From: Brachybacterium tyrofermentans
GTDB lineage: Bacteria; Actinomycetota; Actinomycetes; Actinomycetales; Dermabacteraceae
Assembly (NCBI RefSeq): GCF_014897585.1
Contig: NZ_JABUXW010000007.1
Location: forward strand, 111,643-175,642
Direction: 5' to 3'
Length of the DNA: 64,000 bases
Part shown: piece by piece, positions 30,162 through 37,960 of the stretch
Layout of the letters: each line of letters starts with the position of its first letter
How positions within the stretch are numbered: position 1 is the stretch's first letter
Position numbers and translations under genes: made by a program
The notes under the pieces: model-generated
Database searches by the model: none
Told to the model about the DNA's origin: nothing
What the model saw: only the letters and a program-made list of their open reading frames with translations

Positions 30162-30177
30162 GTTGAAACGACTCAAC
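30162..30177. promoter_or_regulatory. putative LacI-family operator, TTGAAACGACTCAA type
   Basis: GTTGAAACGACTCAAC, flanked by GTTGA/TCAAC arms. It lies upstream of the leftward MFS-GH78 operon and shares TTGAAACGACTCAAC letter for letter with 37569-37583. Confidence 0.7.
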
Positions 30178-30249
30178 ACAACGTCCGGTGAGGTTAGCAA
30201 GGTCCGGGTGAGCCCCACAAGCCTTTGCGGGCAGTGGATCCGGGAAAGG

Positions 30250-30280
30250 GTTTACACGTTTCAACCGCCGTGCCTAGACT
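30250..30280 (+). promoter_or_regulatory. promoter with overlapping LacI-type operator
   Basis: TTTACA (30251-30256), 18-bp spacer and TAGACT (30275-30280) form a good sigma-A promoter for the binding-protein gene at 30327. GTTTACACGTTTCAAC (30250-30265) overlaps the -35; read on the other strand it is GTTGAAACGTGTAAAC, half of which equals the TTGAAACG half-site of the neighbouring operator. Confidence 0.65.
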
Positions 30281-30326
30281 CCTGCCACTCGGGGTCCTCG
30301 GACCCGCCGATCGAAGGAGATCGTCC

Positions 30327-31625
30327 ATGCCCACTCGTCGCACCGCCCTCGCCCTCCCTGCAGCCCTGGTGTCCCTCGGCTCGCTCTCCGCCTGCGGGCC
30401 CAACGCGTCCGGCGGTGGGGGAGGCGATGAATCTGGGTCGGGGTCCCTGCGCTTCGCCTGGTGGGGGAATCCTCGCCGCGACGAGCTGACGAAGGCGGCG
30501 ATCTCGGCGTACCAGGAGGTCGCGCCGGATCTCACGATCTCCGCGGAGCCGGGTGACTGGGGCGGCTACTGGGACAAGCTCGCCACCCAGATCGCGGGCG
30601 GGGACGCGCCCGACGTGATCCAGATGGACGAGGGGTACCTCGCCGAATACTCCAGCCGGGACATCCTCCTGGATCTCGGGACCACCGACCTGGACACGTC
30701 CGCCGTCGACGAGGCGGCTCTCGATGCCGGTCGGGTGGACGACGGGCTGTTCGCCCTCAACGCCGGGATCAACGCCCCGGTGCTCCTGGCGAACCCGGAC
30801 GTGTTCGAGGCCGCAGGGGTCGAGATGCCCGATGACACCACCTGGACCTGGGACGACCTCGCCGACATCGCCACTCGGATCACCGACGCCACCGAGGACG
30901 GCACGTACGGAGTCCAGCAGTTCGGAGCGGCCGGGGGCCCGCCGCTGTCCGTGTACCTGCGCCAGCTCGGTGCGGACCGGTTCGGCCCCGACGGCCTCGG
31001 GTACACGGCCGAGCAGCTCCAGCAGTGGATGGACTACGTGCTCGACCTGCAGAACAGCGGCGCCGCCCCGCCCGCCTCGGTGGCCGTGGAGGAGGCGGGC
31101 CAGTCCGTCGACCAGTCCCTGTTCGCCGTCGGGAAGTGCGGCCTGCAGTCGCAGTGGTCCAACCAGGTGGTGACCCTCGATGCCTCGCTCGACGGCAAGG
31201 TCGTGATCCTCAGGATGCCGTCGATGACCGGCAAGGCCGCCGACGCGCAGCTCTGGTACAAGGCGTCGATGTACTTCTCGATCGCCGCGACCTCCACGAC
31301 GCAGGACGAGGGAGTGGCCTTCATCGACTGGCTCGTCAACGACCCCGACGCCGGGAAGATCCTGCTGGCCGAGCGAGGGGTGCCCGCCAATCTCGACGTC
31401 CGCGAGAGCATCGTCCCCGACCTCACGGACTCCGACCTCAAAGCAGTGGACTTCATCGAGGCCATCGCGGACGAGCTGGGCGACCCGCCGCCCATCACCC
31501 CGCCGGGCGGCGGCGCCGCGGACGATGTCCTGGCCCGCTGCGTCGAGGACGTCCTGTTCGGTCGTGCCGACCCCGCGGATGCCGGCGCGGCGGCGGTCGA
31601 CGAGGCGGCTGGTGCCCTCGGGTGA
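30327..31625 (+). CDS. sugar ABC substrate-binding lipoprotein, orphan copy 3
   Basis: 432 residues from ATG 30327 behind GAAGGAGATCG. Signal TRRTALALP, lipobox LSAC with Cys23, Gly-rich linker. Mature domain with FAWWGNPRRDELT, GYWDKLATQIAGGDAPDV, QMDEGYLAEYSS, TWTWDDL and LWYKASMYFSIA; closest to the operon copy at 8574. No permease is adjacent. It is divergent from the MFS-GH78 operon and 84 bp before the LacI regulator gene, so it is probably rhamnose-regulated and feeds a permease elsewhere. Confidence 0.9.
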   Translation: MPTRRTALALPAALVSLGSLSACGPNASGGGGGDESGSGSLRFAWWGNPRRDELTKAAISAYQEVAPDLTISAEPGDWGGYWDKLATQIAGGDAPDVIQMDEGYLAEYSSRDILLDLGTTDLDTSAVDEAALDAGRVDDGLFALNAGINAPVLLANPDVFEAAGVEMPDDTTWTWDDLADIATRITDATEDGTYGVQQFGAAGGPPLSVYLRQLGADRFGPDGLGYTAEQLQQWMDYVLDLQNSGAAPPASVAVEEAGQSVDQSLFAVGKCGLQSQWSNQVVTLDASLDGKVVILRMPSMTGKAADAQLWYKASMYFSIAATSTTQDEGVAFIDWLVNDPDAGKILLAERGVPANLDVRESIVPDLTDSDLKAVDFIEAIADELGDPPPITPPGGGAADDVLARCVEDVLFGRADPADAGAAAVDEAAGALG

Positions 31626-31709
31626 TCCGGCCACGATAAAGTCGCCAGATCATGGACTCGTGGTTCGCAGCTGCGGGACCGACGCCGACCAGCTGAGGAG
31701 CGTGGGGGA

Positions 31710-32723
31710 GTGGCCGGAGCTCATCTGGTGAGCATGAAGGACGTCGCGCGGCACGCGAACGTCTCGGTGGGCACCGTCTCCAATGTCCTGAACCGCCCGG
31801 ACATCGTCTCCACGGATCGCCGGGAGCGGGTCGAGGCGGCCATCGCGGAGCTCGGGTACGTGCGCAACGACGCCGCGCGGCAGCTCAAGCTCGGCCAGTC
31901 CCGCACCGTCGGCGCCATCGTGCTCGACTCCGGGAACCCGTTCTACGGCCAGCTCGTCGGCGGCATCGAGGCGGCCGCCGAGGATTCGTCCCTCGCGGTC
32001 ATCGCCGGCAGCACGGGAAACCGGGAGCAGCGCGAACGGCTGTACCTCTCGCTGTTCGAGGAGCAGCGGGTGCGCGGCATCCTGCTCGCCTCGACCGGCG
32101 GCGCCCAGGAGCTGGTCGACGGGATCCGGCGTCGGGGAACCCCCGTCGTGCTCGTCGAGAGCAGCCGTGAGGACGTCGGCGGATCCTCCGTGGGGGTCGA
32201 CGACATCGCCGGGGGCGAGATCGCCGTGCGCCACCTCGCCGAGCTGGGCCGACGCCGCCTCGGCGTGGTCGCGGCCCGGCAGGACCTCCGGCAGGTCGCG
32301 GATCGGCTGACGGGCGCGCGCCGCGCCGCGGAGGCCGCCGGCATCGAGCTCGAGGTGCTCGAGGCGGAGGACCTCACCGTGCTCGCCGGTCGCGCCGCCG
32401 GGATGCGGATCGTGGAGCGGACCGCGGCGGAGCGGCCCGACGCCCTGTTCTGTGTCAACGATCTGCTCGCCGTCGGCGTGCTGCAGGCCTTCGCCTTCCG
32501 TCACCAGATCGCCGTGCCCGAGGAGATCGCCCTGGTCGGCTACGACGACATCGCGTTCGCGAGCTCCACCGTGGTGCCGCTGACCTCTGTGGCCCAGCCC
32601 GCGGACCTCATGGGCCGCACCGCCCTCGCCCTGCTCGAGGAGGAGATCGCCACTCCAGACGCCCCGCCCCGGCACGTGAGCTTCACCCCGACGCTGGTGG
32701 AGCGGGAGTCGACGACGGGCTGA
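31710..32723 (+). CDS. LacI-family regulator, probable rhamnose-gene repressor
   Basis: 337 residues from GTG 31710 (a GTG at 31728 or ATG at 31734 are alternatives, the latter giving the canonical start MKDVARHANVSVGTVSNVLN). The helix-turn-helix and hinge (ARQLKLGQSRTVGAIV) are complete, followed by the periplasmic-binding-protein-like effector domain with FCVNDLLAVGVLQAF and LVGYDDIAFAS. Lies between the orphan binding protein and the convergent rhamnulokinase gene, whose tail it overlaps by 41 bp. By position it is the best candidate to bind the TTGAAACGACTCAA sites, with L-rhamnose or a phosphorylated derivative as inducer (inference). Confidence 0.88.
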   Translation: MAGAHLVSMKDVARHANVSVGTVSNVLNRPDIVSTDRRERVEAAIAELGYVRNDAARQLKLGQSRTVGAIVLDSGNPFYGQLVGGIEAAAEDSSLAVIAGSTGNREQRERLYLSLFEEQRVRGILLASTGGAQELVDGIRRRGTPVVLVESSREDVGGSSVGVDDIAGGEIAVRHLAELGRRRLGVVAARQDLRQVADRLTGARRAAEAAGIELEVLEAEDLTVLAGRAAGMRIVERTAAERPDALFCVNDLLAVGVLQAFAFRHQIAVPEEIALVGYDDIAFASSTVVPLTSVAQPADLMGRTALALLEEEIATPDAPPRHVSFTPTLVERESTTG

Positions 32724-34227
32724 ACACCTCGAGCTGCACGCTCGCGCGGACCAGGTCCCGTAAGGACCCGGGACGCGTCGAGACGGCCCCCAGGGAGCGC
32801 GCCTGCAGAGCCACGTTCCCCAGTGCGGTCGCCTCCACCGGCCCGGCCACGACCTCGAGGCCGAGCGCGTCCGCGGTGAGCTGGTTGAGCAGGGCGTTCT
32901 GGCTGCCGCCGCCCACCACGTGCAGGCGCTCGGGCAGGGGGAGCCGGGCGAGACGGCAGGCGGTGTGGAGCTCGTCGCGGTAGGTCTCGGCGAGGGACTC
33001 CAGGATGCACCGCACGAGCTGGGCCGGGGTGCGGGGGCGTTCGTCCTCTCCTTCCAGCGGACGGGCCGCGAGCGTCACCCGGTCCGCCATCCGGCCGGGG
33101 GCGAGGAAGGCCGGATCGGTCGGGTCGATCCGGAAGCGGTTCGCGGGCATGAGCGCCGCGGCGGCCAGCAGATCACCGAGGTCGACGCGCGCGCCGCCCT
33201 CCTCCCACTGCCGGATCGACTCGCTGACCAGCCACATCCCGGCCACGTTCTTGAGGAACCGGAACGTTCCGTCGATGCCCCCCTCACTGGTGAAGCCCGC
33301 CTCGAGGGCGGCCGACGAGGGGACCGCCGACGGCAGCTCGAGGCCGATGAGGGACCAGGTCCCCGAGGAGATGTAGGCGATCGGGAAGGCATCCTGCGGG
33401 GCCGGCACCGCGAGCACCGCCGACGCCGTGTCATGGGAGCCGACGGCCACCACCGGGACCTCGCCGATCCCGAGCTCACGGGCCAGCTGCGGACGCACCG
33501 TCCCCAGGCGCTCGCCGGGCTCGATCAGCGGTGCCAGGAGGTTCCGGTCCACCCCGGCGGCGGTCAGGATCTCCTCGGACCAGTCATGCTCGGCCACCGA
33601 GAGCATCCCGGTGCTGGAGGCGTTGGTGACCTCGGTGCGACGCTGCCCCGTGAGCAGGTACCCGAGCAGGTCAGGGACCATCAGCAGGGTCGAACCGACG
33701 GGGAGGCTGGGCGTGCGGTCGTCGGCCAGCAGCTGGTAGAGCGTGTTGAAGGGCTGCTGGGCGATGCCGGTGAGCTCGTACTGCCGCTCCCGGGAGAGCT
33801 GCTCGGCGAAGGAGTCGGCGACCCCGTCGGTGCGGTGGTCGCGGTAGGCGATCACCTCGCCCAGGATCTCGCCGCTGCCGGGTTCGGGGGAGTCGCTCTC
33901 CCCGGGAGCATCGGGCCCCACGACGCCGTAATCCACGGCCCAGGAGTCGATGCCGATCGAGGACAGGCCGGCGAGGCCACGTTCCACCGCGCCCGCATGC
34001 GCGGCCCGCAGCCCTTGCTGCACCTCGGCCCAGAGGGCATCGATGTCCCAGCTCGGGTGGCCATCCACGTCGCGGAGGTGGTTCTCGAAGCGGTGCGCCG
34101 GGACCAGCTCGATCCGGCCCCCCTCGATCACTCCGAGCATCACGCGGCCCGACGTGGCGCCCAGGTCGACCGCCGCCACCGCGAGCGCGGCTGGGGCGGT
34201 TGCGGGGCCGGGGTGGCGCGCGCTCAT
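32683..34227 (-). CDS. rhaB: L-rhamnulokinase
   Basis: 514 residues, FGGY kinase family. N-terminal phosphate-binding loop AVDLGATSGRVMLG at about 19-32 and the rhamnulokinase-type strings SIGIDSWAVDYG, YRDHRT, PFNTLYQL, VGSHDTASAV, SSGTWSLIGLE and HVVGGGSQNALLNQL. It phosphorylates L-rhamnulose at C1 with ATP. Third gene of the leftward rhaI-rhaD-rhaB operon, its ATG overlapping the previous stop (ATGA). Its 3' end overlaps the lacI gene tail to tail. Confidence 0.96.
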   Translation of the reverse strand: MSARHPGPATAPAALAVAAVDLGATSGRVMLGVIEGGRIELVPAHRFENHLRDVDGHPSWDIDALWAEVQQGLRAAHAGAVERGLAGLSSIGIDSWAVDYGVVGPDAPGESDSPEPGSGEILGEVIAYRDHRTDGVADSFAEQLSRERQYELTGIAQQPFNTLYQLLADDRTPSLPVGSTLLMVPDLLGYLLTGQRRTEVTNASSTGMLSVAEHDWSEEILTAAGVDRNLLAPLIEPGERLGTVRPQLARELGIGEVPVVAVGSHDTASAVLAVPAPQDAFPIAYISSGTWSLIGLELPSAVPSSAALEAGFTSEGGIDGTFRFLKNVAGMWLVSESIRQWEEGGARVDLGDLLAAAALMPANRFRIDPTDPAFLAPGRMADRVTLAARPLEGEDERPRTPAQLVRCILESLAETYRDELHTACRLARLPLPERLHVVGGGSQNALLNQLTADALGLEVVAGPVEATALGNVALQARSLGAVSTRPGSLRDLVRASVQLEVFSPSSTPAPPASG

Positions 34228-36299
34228 CGCAGGAAGGCGGCGGCGACGCCGGCATCGACCGGGACGTGCAGCCCGGTGGTGTGCGAGAGGTCCCCGGCGG
34301 TCAGCGCGAACACGGCATTGGCCACGTTCTCCGGCAGCACCTCGCGCTTGAGCAGGGTGCGCTGGGCGTAGAACTCCCCGAGATCCTCCTCCTGCACGCC
34401 GTACACCTTGGCACGCGAGGCACCCCAGCCGCCGGCGAAGATGCCCGAGCCGCGCACCACCCCGTCAGGATTGATCCCGTTGACGCGGATCTGGTGCCCG
34501 CCGAGCTCCGCCGCGAGCAGCCGCACCTGATGCGCCTGATCCGCCTTGGTGGCGGAATAGGCGATGTTGTTGGGGCCGGCGAAGACGGAGTTCTTCGAGG
34601 AGATGTAGATGATGTCCCCGCCCATGGCCTGGGCGATCATCACCCGCGCCGTCTCCCGGGAGACCAGGAAGCTGCCGCGCGCCATGACGTCGTGCTGCAG
34701 GTCCCAGTCCTTCGCGGTGGTCTCCAGCAGCGGCTTGGACAGCGAGAGCCCGGCGTTGTTGACGATGAGGTCGAGCCCGCCGAAGGCGAGGACGGCGTCC
34801 GCCACGGCCTGCACCACGGCCTGCTCGTCGGAGACGTCGGCCCTCAGCGCCACGGCCTTGTCCGGCCCGCCGAGGTCCTCGGCGACAGCCTGAGCATTCT
34901 CGAGATTCAGATCGGCGATGACCACACAGGCACCCTCGGCGACCAGGCGGGTCGCGGTGGCCTTGCCGATGCCGGAGCCGCCACCGGTCACGAGCGCCAC
35001 CCGGGTCGCGAGCGGCTTGGGTGCCGGCTTGCGCTGCAGCTTCGCCTCCTCCAGGGCCCAGTACTCGATGCGGAACTTCTCGGACTCCTCGATGGGGGCA
35101 TAGGTCGAGACCGATTCGGCGCCACGCATCACGGCGATCGCGTTGACGTAGAACTCGCCGGCCACGCGCGCAGTCTGCGCGTCGGCCCCGAAGCTGAACA
35201 TGCCCACGCCCGGGACCAGCACGATCGCCGGATCCGCGCCACGCATCGCGGGGGAGTCCGCGTCGGCGTGGCGCTCGTAGTAGGCGGAGTAGTCCGCCCG
35301 GTAGGCCTCGTGCAGCTCTGTGAGCCGCGCGATCGACTCCTCGACGGAAGCGCCCGACGGAAGGTCCAGCACCAGCGGCTTCACCTTGGTGCGCAGGAAG
35401 TGGTCCGGGCACGACGTGCCGAGCTCGGCGAGCGGCGCGAGCTTCACGCTCGCGAGGAACTCGTGGACCGCGTCGGTGTCCGTCCAGTGTCCGATCATCG
35501 GGGCATCGGTCGAGGCGAGCCCGCGGATCACCGGGAACAGGGCCGACGCCTTCGCCCGCCGCTCCGCCTCGGGCAGTGCCTCGCGACTCGCCTCGTGCGC
35601 CCCGAAGGGCTCGGCCGCTCCGGTGCGCTCGAGGAACGCTGTCGCCTCGGCGATGATCCGCAGGGAGTTCTCCTGCGCCTCGTCCGACGTCGCGCCCCAG
35701 GCGGTGATGCCGTGCCCGCCGAGGATGCAGCCGATCGCGCCGGGGTTCGCCTCCTTGATCGCAGCGATGTCCAGGCCCAGCTGGAAGCCCGGGCGGCGCC
35801 ACGGGACCCACACCACGGCGTCGCCGAAGCACTCACGGGTGAGGCGCTCGCCGTCGGCCGCGGTCGCGAGGGCGATCCCGGCGTCGGGGTGCAGATGATC
35901 GACGTGCGGTGCGTCGACCAGGGCGTGCATCGCCGTATCGATGCTCGGTGCCGCGCCGCCCGTGCCGTGCAGGCAGTAGTCGAAGGCCGCGACCATCTCG
36001 TCCTCGCGCTCCACGCCCGGGTACACCTCGCGCAGCGCGCGCACACGGTCCAGCCGCAGCACGGCGAGGCCCATCTCCGTGAGGGTGCCCAGGTCGCCGC
36101 CGGAGCCCTTGACCCACAGCAGCTCGGTCTCCTCGCCGGTGACCGGATCCAGGGCGGCGCCCTTCGCGGAGGTGTTGCCGCCGGCGTAGTTGGTGTTCGC
36201 CGGGTCGGCGCCGAGCGCGTTCGAGCGCGCCAGGAGCGCCGCGACCGTCGGATCGACCGGCGTCGGGTCGGTGTTGGTGGTGGTGTTCGTGCTGGTCAT
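34224..36299 (-). CDS. rhaD: bifunctional rhamnulose-1-phosphate aldolase/lactaldehyde dehydrogenase
   Basis: 691 residues. The N-terminal class II aldolase part has GGNTSAKG at 40-47 and the zinc-binding HVDHLHPDAG at 132-141, then GGHGITAWG. The C-terminal part from about residue 430 is a short-chain dehydrogenase with ALVTGGGSGIGKAT, NNAGLSLSK, a Ser in YISSKNSVF and the YSATK catalytic pair. The fused protein splits L-rhamnulose 1-phosphate into dihydroxyacetone phosphate and L-lactaldehyde and oxidises the latter to lactate, as in the YuxG/RhaEW type. Start ATG 36299 lies three bases from the rhaI stop. Confidence 0.95.
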   Translation of the reverse strand: MTSTNTTTNTDPTPVDPTVAALLARSNALGADPANTNYAGGNTSAKGAALDPVTGEETELLWVKGSGGDLGTLTEMGLAVLRLDRVRALREVYPGVEREDEMVAAFDYCLHGTGGAAPSIDTAMHALVDAPHVDHLHPDAGIALATAADGERLTRECFGDAVVWVPWRRPGFQLGLDIAAIKEANPGAIGCILGGHGITAWGATSDEAQENSLRIIAEATAFLERTGAAEPFGAHEASREALPEAERRAKASALFPVIRGLASTDAPMIGHWTDTDAVHEFLASVKLAPLAELGTSCPDHFLRTKVKPLVLDLPSGASVEESIARLTELHEAYRADYSAYYERHADADSPAMRGADPAIVLVPGVGMFSFGADAQTARVAGEFYVNAIAVMRGAESVSTYAPIEESEKFRIEYWALEEAKLQRKPAPKPLATRVALVTGGGSGIGKATATRLVAEGACVVIADLNLENAQAVAEDLGGPDKAVALRADVSDEQAVVQAVADAVLAFGGLDLIVNNAGLSLSKPLLETTAKDWDLQHDVMARGSFLVSRETARVMIAQAMGGDIIYISSKNSVFAGPNNIAYSATKADQAHQVRLLAAELGGHQIRVNGINPDGVVRGSGIFAGGWGASRAKVYGVQEEDLGEFYAQRTLLKREVLPENVANAVFALTAGDLSHTTGLHVPVDAGVAAAFLR

Positions 36300-36301
36300 G
36301 C

Positions 36302-37480
36302 TCAGGCTCCCCATCCCATCTGGTTCCCGCCCACGCGCTCCGCGGCGACCTTCTCCTCGTAGCCGCTCGCGCGGAACGCCCCGAAGGGATCCGCGGGCAG
36401 GCCGCGCTCCTCGCGGAAGGCGGCCAGCGCCGGGCGCACGTCGGTCCAGAAGGCGTCCATGAGGATGTCGTTCGCGAGCAGCACGTCGTTGCTGGTCTGC
36501 GCGGCGGAGAGGGCTTCGCGGTCCACCAGCAGAGCCTTCGCGAGGGTCTCCTGCACATTGAGCACGGAGCGGATCTGGCCCTGGATCTTCGACTCCAGGT
36601 TGTGGCACTGATCGAGCATGAAGTTCACGCCCGACGCGGGGCGGTGCGCATCCCGCTGCACGATCTCGAAGAGGATCCGGAACAGCTGGAACGGATCCGC
36701 GGCGCCCACGATGAGGTCATCGTCCCCGTAGTTGCGGGAGTTGAAGTCGAAGGCGCCCAGACGGTTCTGGCGCAGCAGCTGGGCGACGATGAACTCGATG
36801 TTGGTGCCGGGGGCATGATGGCCGGTGTCGAGCACCACCTGGGCCTTCTCGCCGAGGGCCAGGCAGTGCAGCAGGCTCGTGCCCCAGTCCGGAACATCGG
36901 TGTGATAGAACGCCGGCTCGAAGAACTTGTACTCCAGCACCAGGCGCTCCTCGTCCCCGAGGCCCAGGTAGATCTCCTGGAGGGACTCCGCCAGGCGGTC
37001 CTGACGGGCCCGGATCGAGTCCTGACCGGCGTAGTTCGTGCCGTCGGCCAGCCAGATCTTCATCTCCTTCGAGCCGGTGGCGCGCATGACGTCGATGCAC
37101 TCGAGATGGTGGTCGATCGCCCGACGCCGCACGGACTTGTCGCCGTGGGTGAGGGAGCCGAACTTGTACACGTCGTCCTGGAAGGTGTTGGAGTTGATCA
37201 TGCCCAGCGTCATGCCCTGTTCGGCGGCGTACTCCCGCAGCGCGCCGAAGTCCTCGACCTTGTCCCAGGGGTAGTGCAGCGAGACGCGCGGCGCGGACCC
37301 GGTGAAGGCATGGGTCTGCGCGGCGTCGGCGATCTTCTCGAAGGGGTCGCGCGGGGTGCCGGGCGTGCCGAACACCTTGAAGCGGGTGCCGGAGTTGCCG
37401 TAGCCCCAGCTGGGGACCTCGATGGAGAACTCGGCGAGGTCGCGGGCGACGTCGGCGGGGAGGGTGGTGGGAGTGGTCAT
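36302..37480 (-). CDS. rhaI: L-rhamnose isomerase (RhaI type)
   Basis: 392 residues from ATG 37480 with GAAGGAGCATCAC before it. TIM-barrel isomerase of the Pseudomonas-type RhaI family: EVPSWGYGNSGTRFK, HYPWDKVEDF, LEYKFFEPAFYHTDVPDWG, VLDTGHHAPGTNIEF, FDFNSRNYGDDDLIVGA and DQCHNLESKIQGQI are typical, with Glu, Asp and His metal ligands. Converts L-rhamnose to L-rhamnulose. First gene of the rhaI-rhaD-rhaB operon, divergent from the mutarotase gene, with a shared operator in between. Confidence 0.96.
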   Translation of the reverse strand: MTTPTTLPADVARDLAEFSIEVPSWGYGNSGTRFKVFGTPGTPRDPFEKIADAAQTHAFTGSAPRVSLHYPWDKVEDFGALREYAAEQGMTLGMINSNTFQDDVYKFGSLTHGDKSVRRRAIDHHLECIDVMRATGSKEMKIWLADGTNYAGQDSIRARQDRLAESLQEIYLGLGDEERLVLEYKFFEPAFYHTDVPDWGTSLLHCLALGEKAQVVLDTGHHAPGTNIEFIVAQLLRQNRLGAFDFNSRNYGDDDLIVGAADPFQLFRILFEIVQRDAHRPASGVNFMLDQCHNLESKIQGQIRSVLNVQETLAKALLVDREALSAAQTSNDVLLANDILMDAFWTDVRPALAAFREERGLPADPFGAFRASGYEEKVAAERVGGNQMGWGA

Positions 37481-37567
37481 GAGGTGATGCTCCTTCGAAG
37501 ATCCTGCCGGGACTCGGTCGACGGTGACGGGATGGTCGGTGCGACGTCGAGCGGCCATGGCACCGCG

Positions 37568-37596
37568 CTTGAAACGACTCAACGGGAGCCTAGCAC
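37568..37596 (+). promoter_or_regulatory. shared rha operator and candidate leaderless promoter of the mutarotase gene
   Basis: CTTGAAACGACTCAAC (37568-37583) matches the operator at 30162. On the plus strand TTGAAA (37569-37574) and TAGCAC (37591-37596) form a -35/-10 pair with a 16-bp spacer, predicting a transcript start within a few bases of the mutarotase ATG at 37606. The site can also control rhaI on the opposite strand, 88 bp from its ATG. Confidence 0.65.
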
Positions 37597-37605
37597 GCAG
37601 CCGAG

Positions 37606-37899
37606 ATGGAGGTGCGGAGGCAGCCCGAGAAGCTCGCCGACTACGTCGCGGCGCATCAGAACGTCTGGGCCGGCATGCGGGAAGCGCTTGCCGTCGCAGG
37701 ATGGAGGAACTACACTCTGTTCCTGCGGGCGCAGGACGGCATGGTCGTCGGCTACTTCGAGGCCGACGACGTCGAGGCCGCGCAGGAGGCGATGGCCCGC
37801 GCGGCGGTGAGCCCGCGCTGGGAGGCGGCGATGGCGGAGTTCTTCACCGACGGCGGCGGGGACAAAGAGATGCTCCCGCAGTACTTCCACCTCGCCTGA
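37606..37899 (+). CDS. rhaM: L-rhamnose mutarotase
   Basis: 97 residues of the RhaM/YiiL (DUF718) family: RRQPEKLADYVAAHQNVWAGM with the catalytic-type His-x-x-x-W, AGWRNYTLFLRAQDGMVVGYFE, and the C-terminal MLPQYFHLA. It interconverts alpha and beta L-rhamnopyranose so that the isomerase gets its anomer. The usual N-terminal first strand (a CFRLQV-like segment) is shortened to MEVRR, and an in-frame TAG lies 15 bases upstream, so no longer start exists. No ribosome-binding site is visible, which with the promoter position suggests a leaderless message. Confidence 0.9.
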   Translation: MEVRRQPEKLADYVAAHQNVWAGMREALAVAGWRNYTLFLRAQDGMVVGYFEADDVEAAQEAMARAAVSPRWEAAMAEFFTDGGGDKEMLPQYFHLA

Positions 37900-37960
37900 G
37901 CCCGCTGCACGGCCCGAGCAGACCGGGGCGCAGGTCCCACCCGATGAGCGGAAGATCCCG

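Noticed and set aside
30090..30218. Longer N-terminus for the MFS protein
   Set aside because: GTG 30089 has a well-spaced GAAGGAG, and the longer version would run through the operator at 30162-30177.
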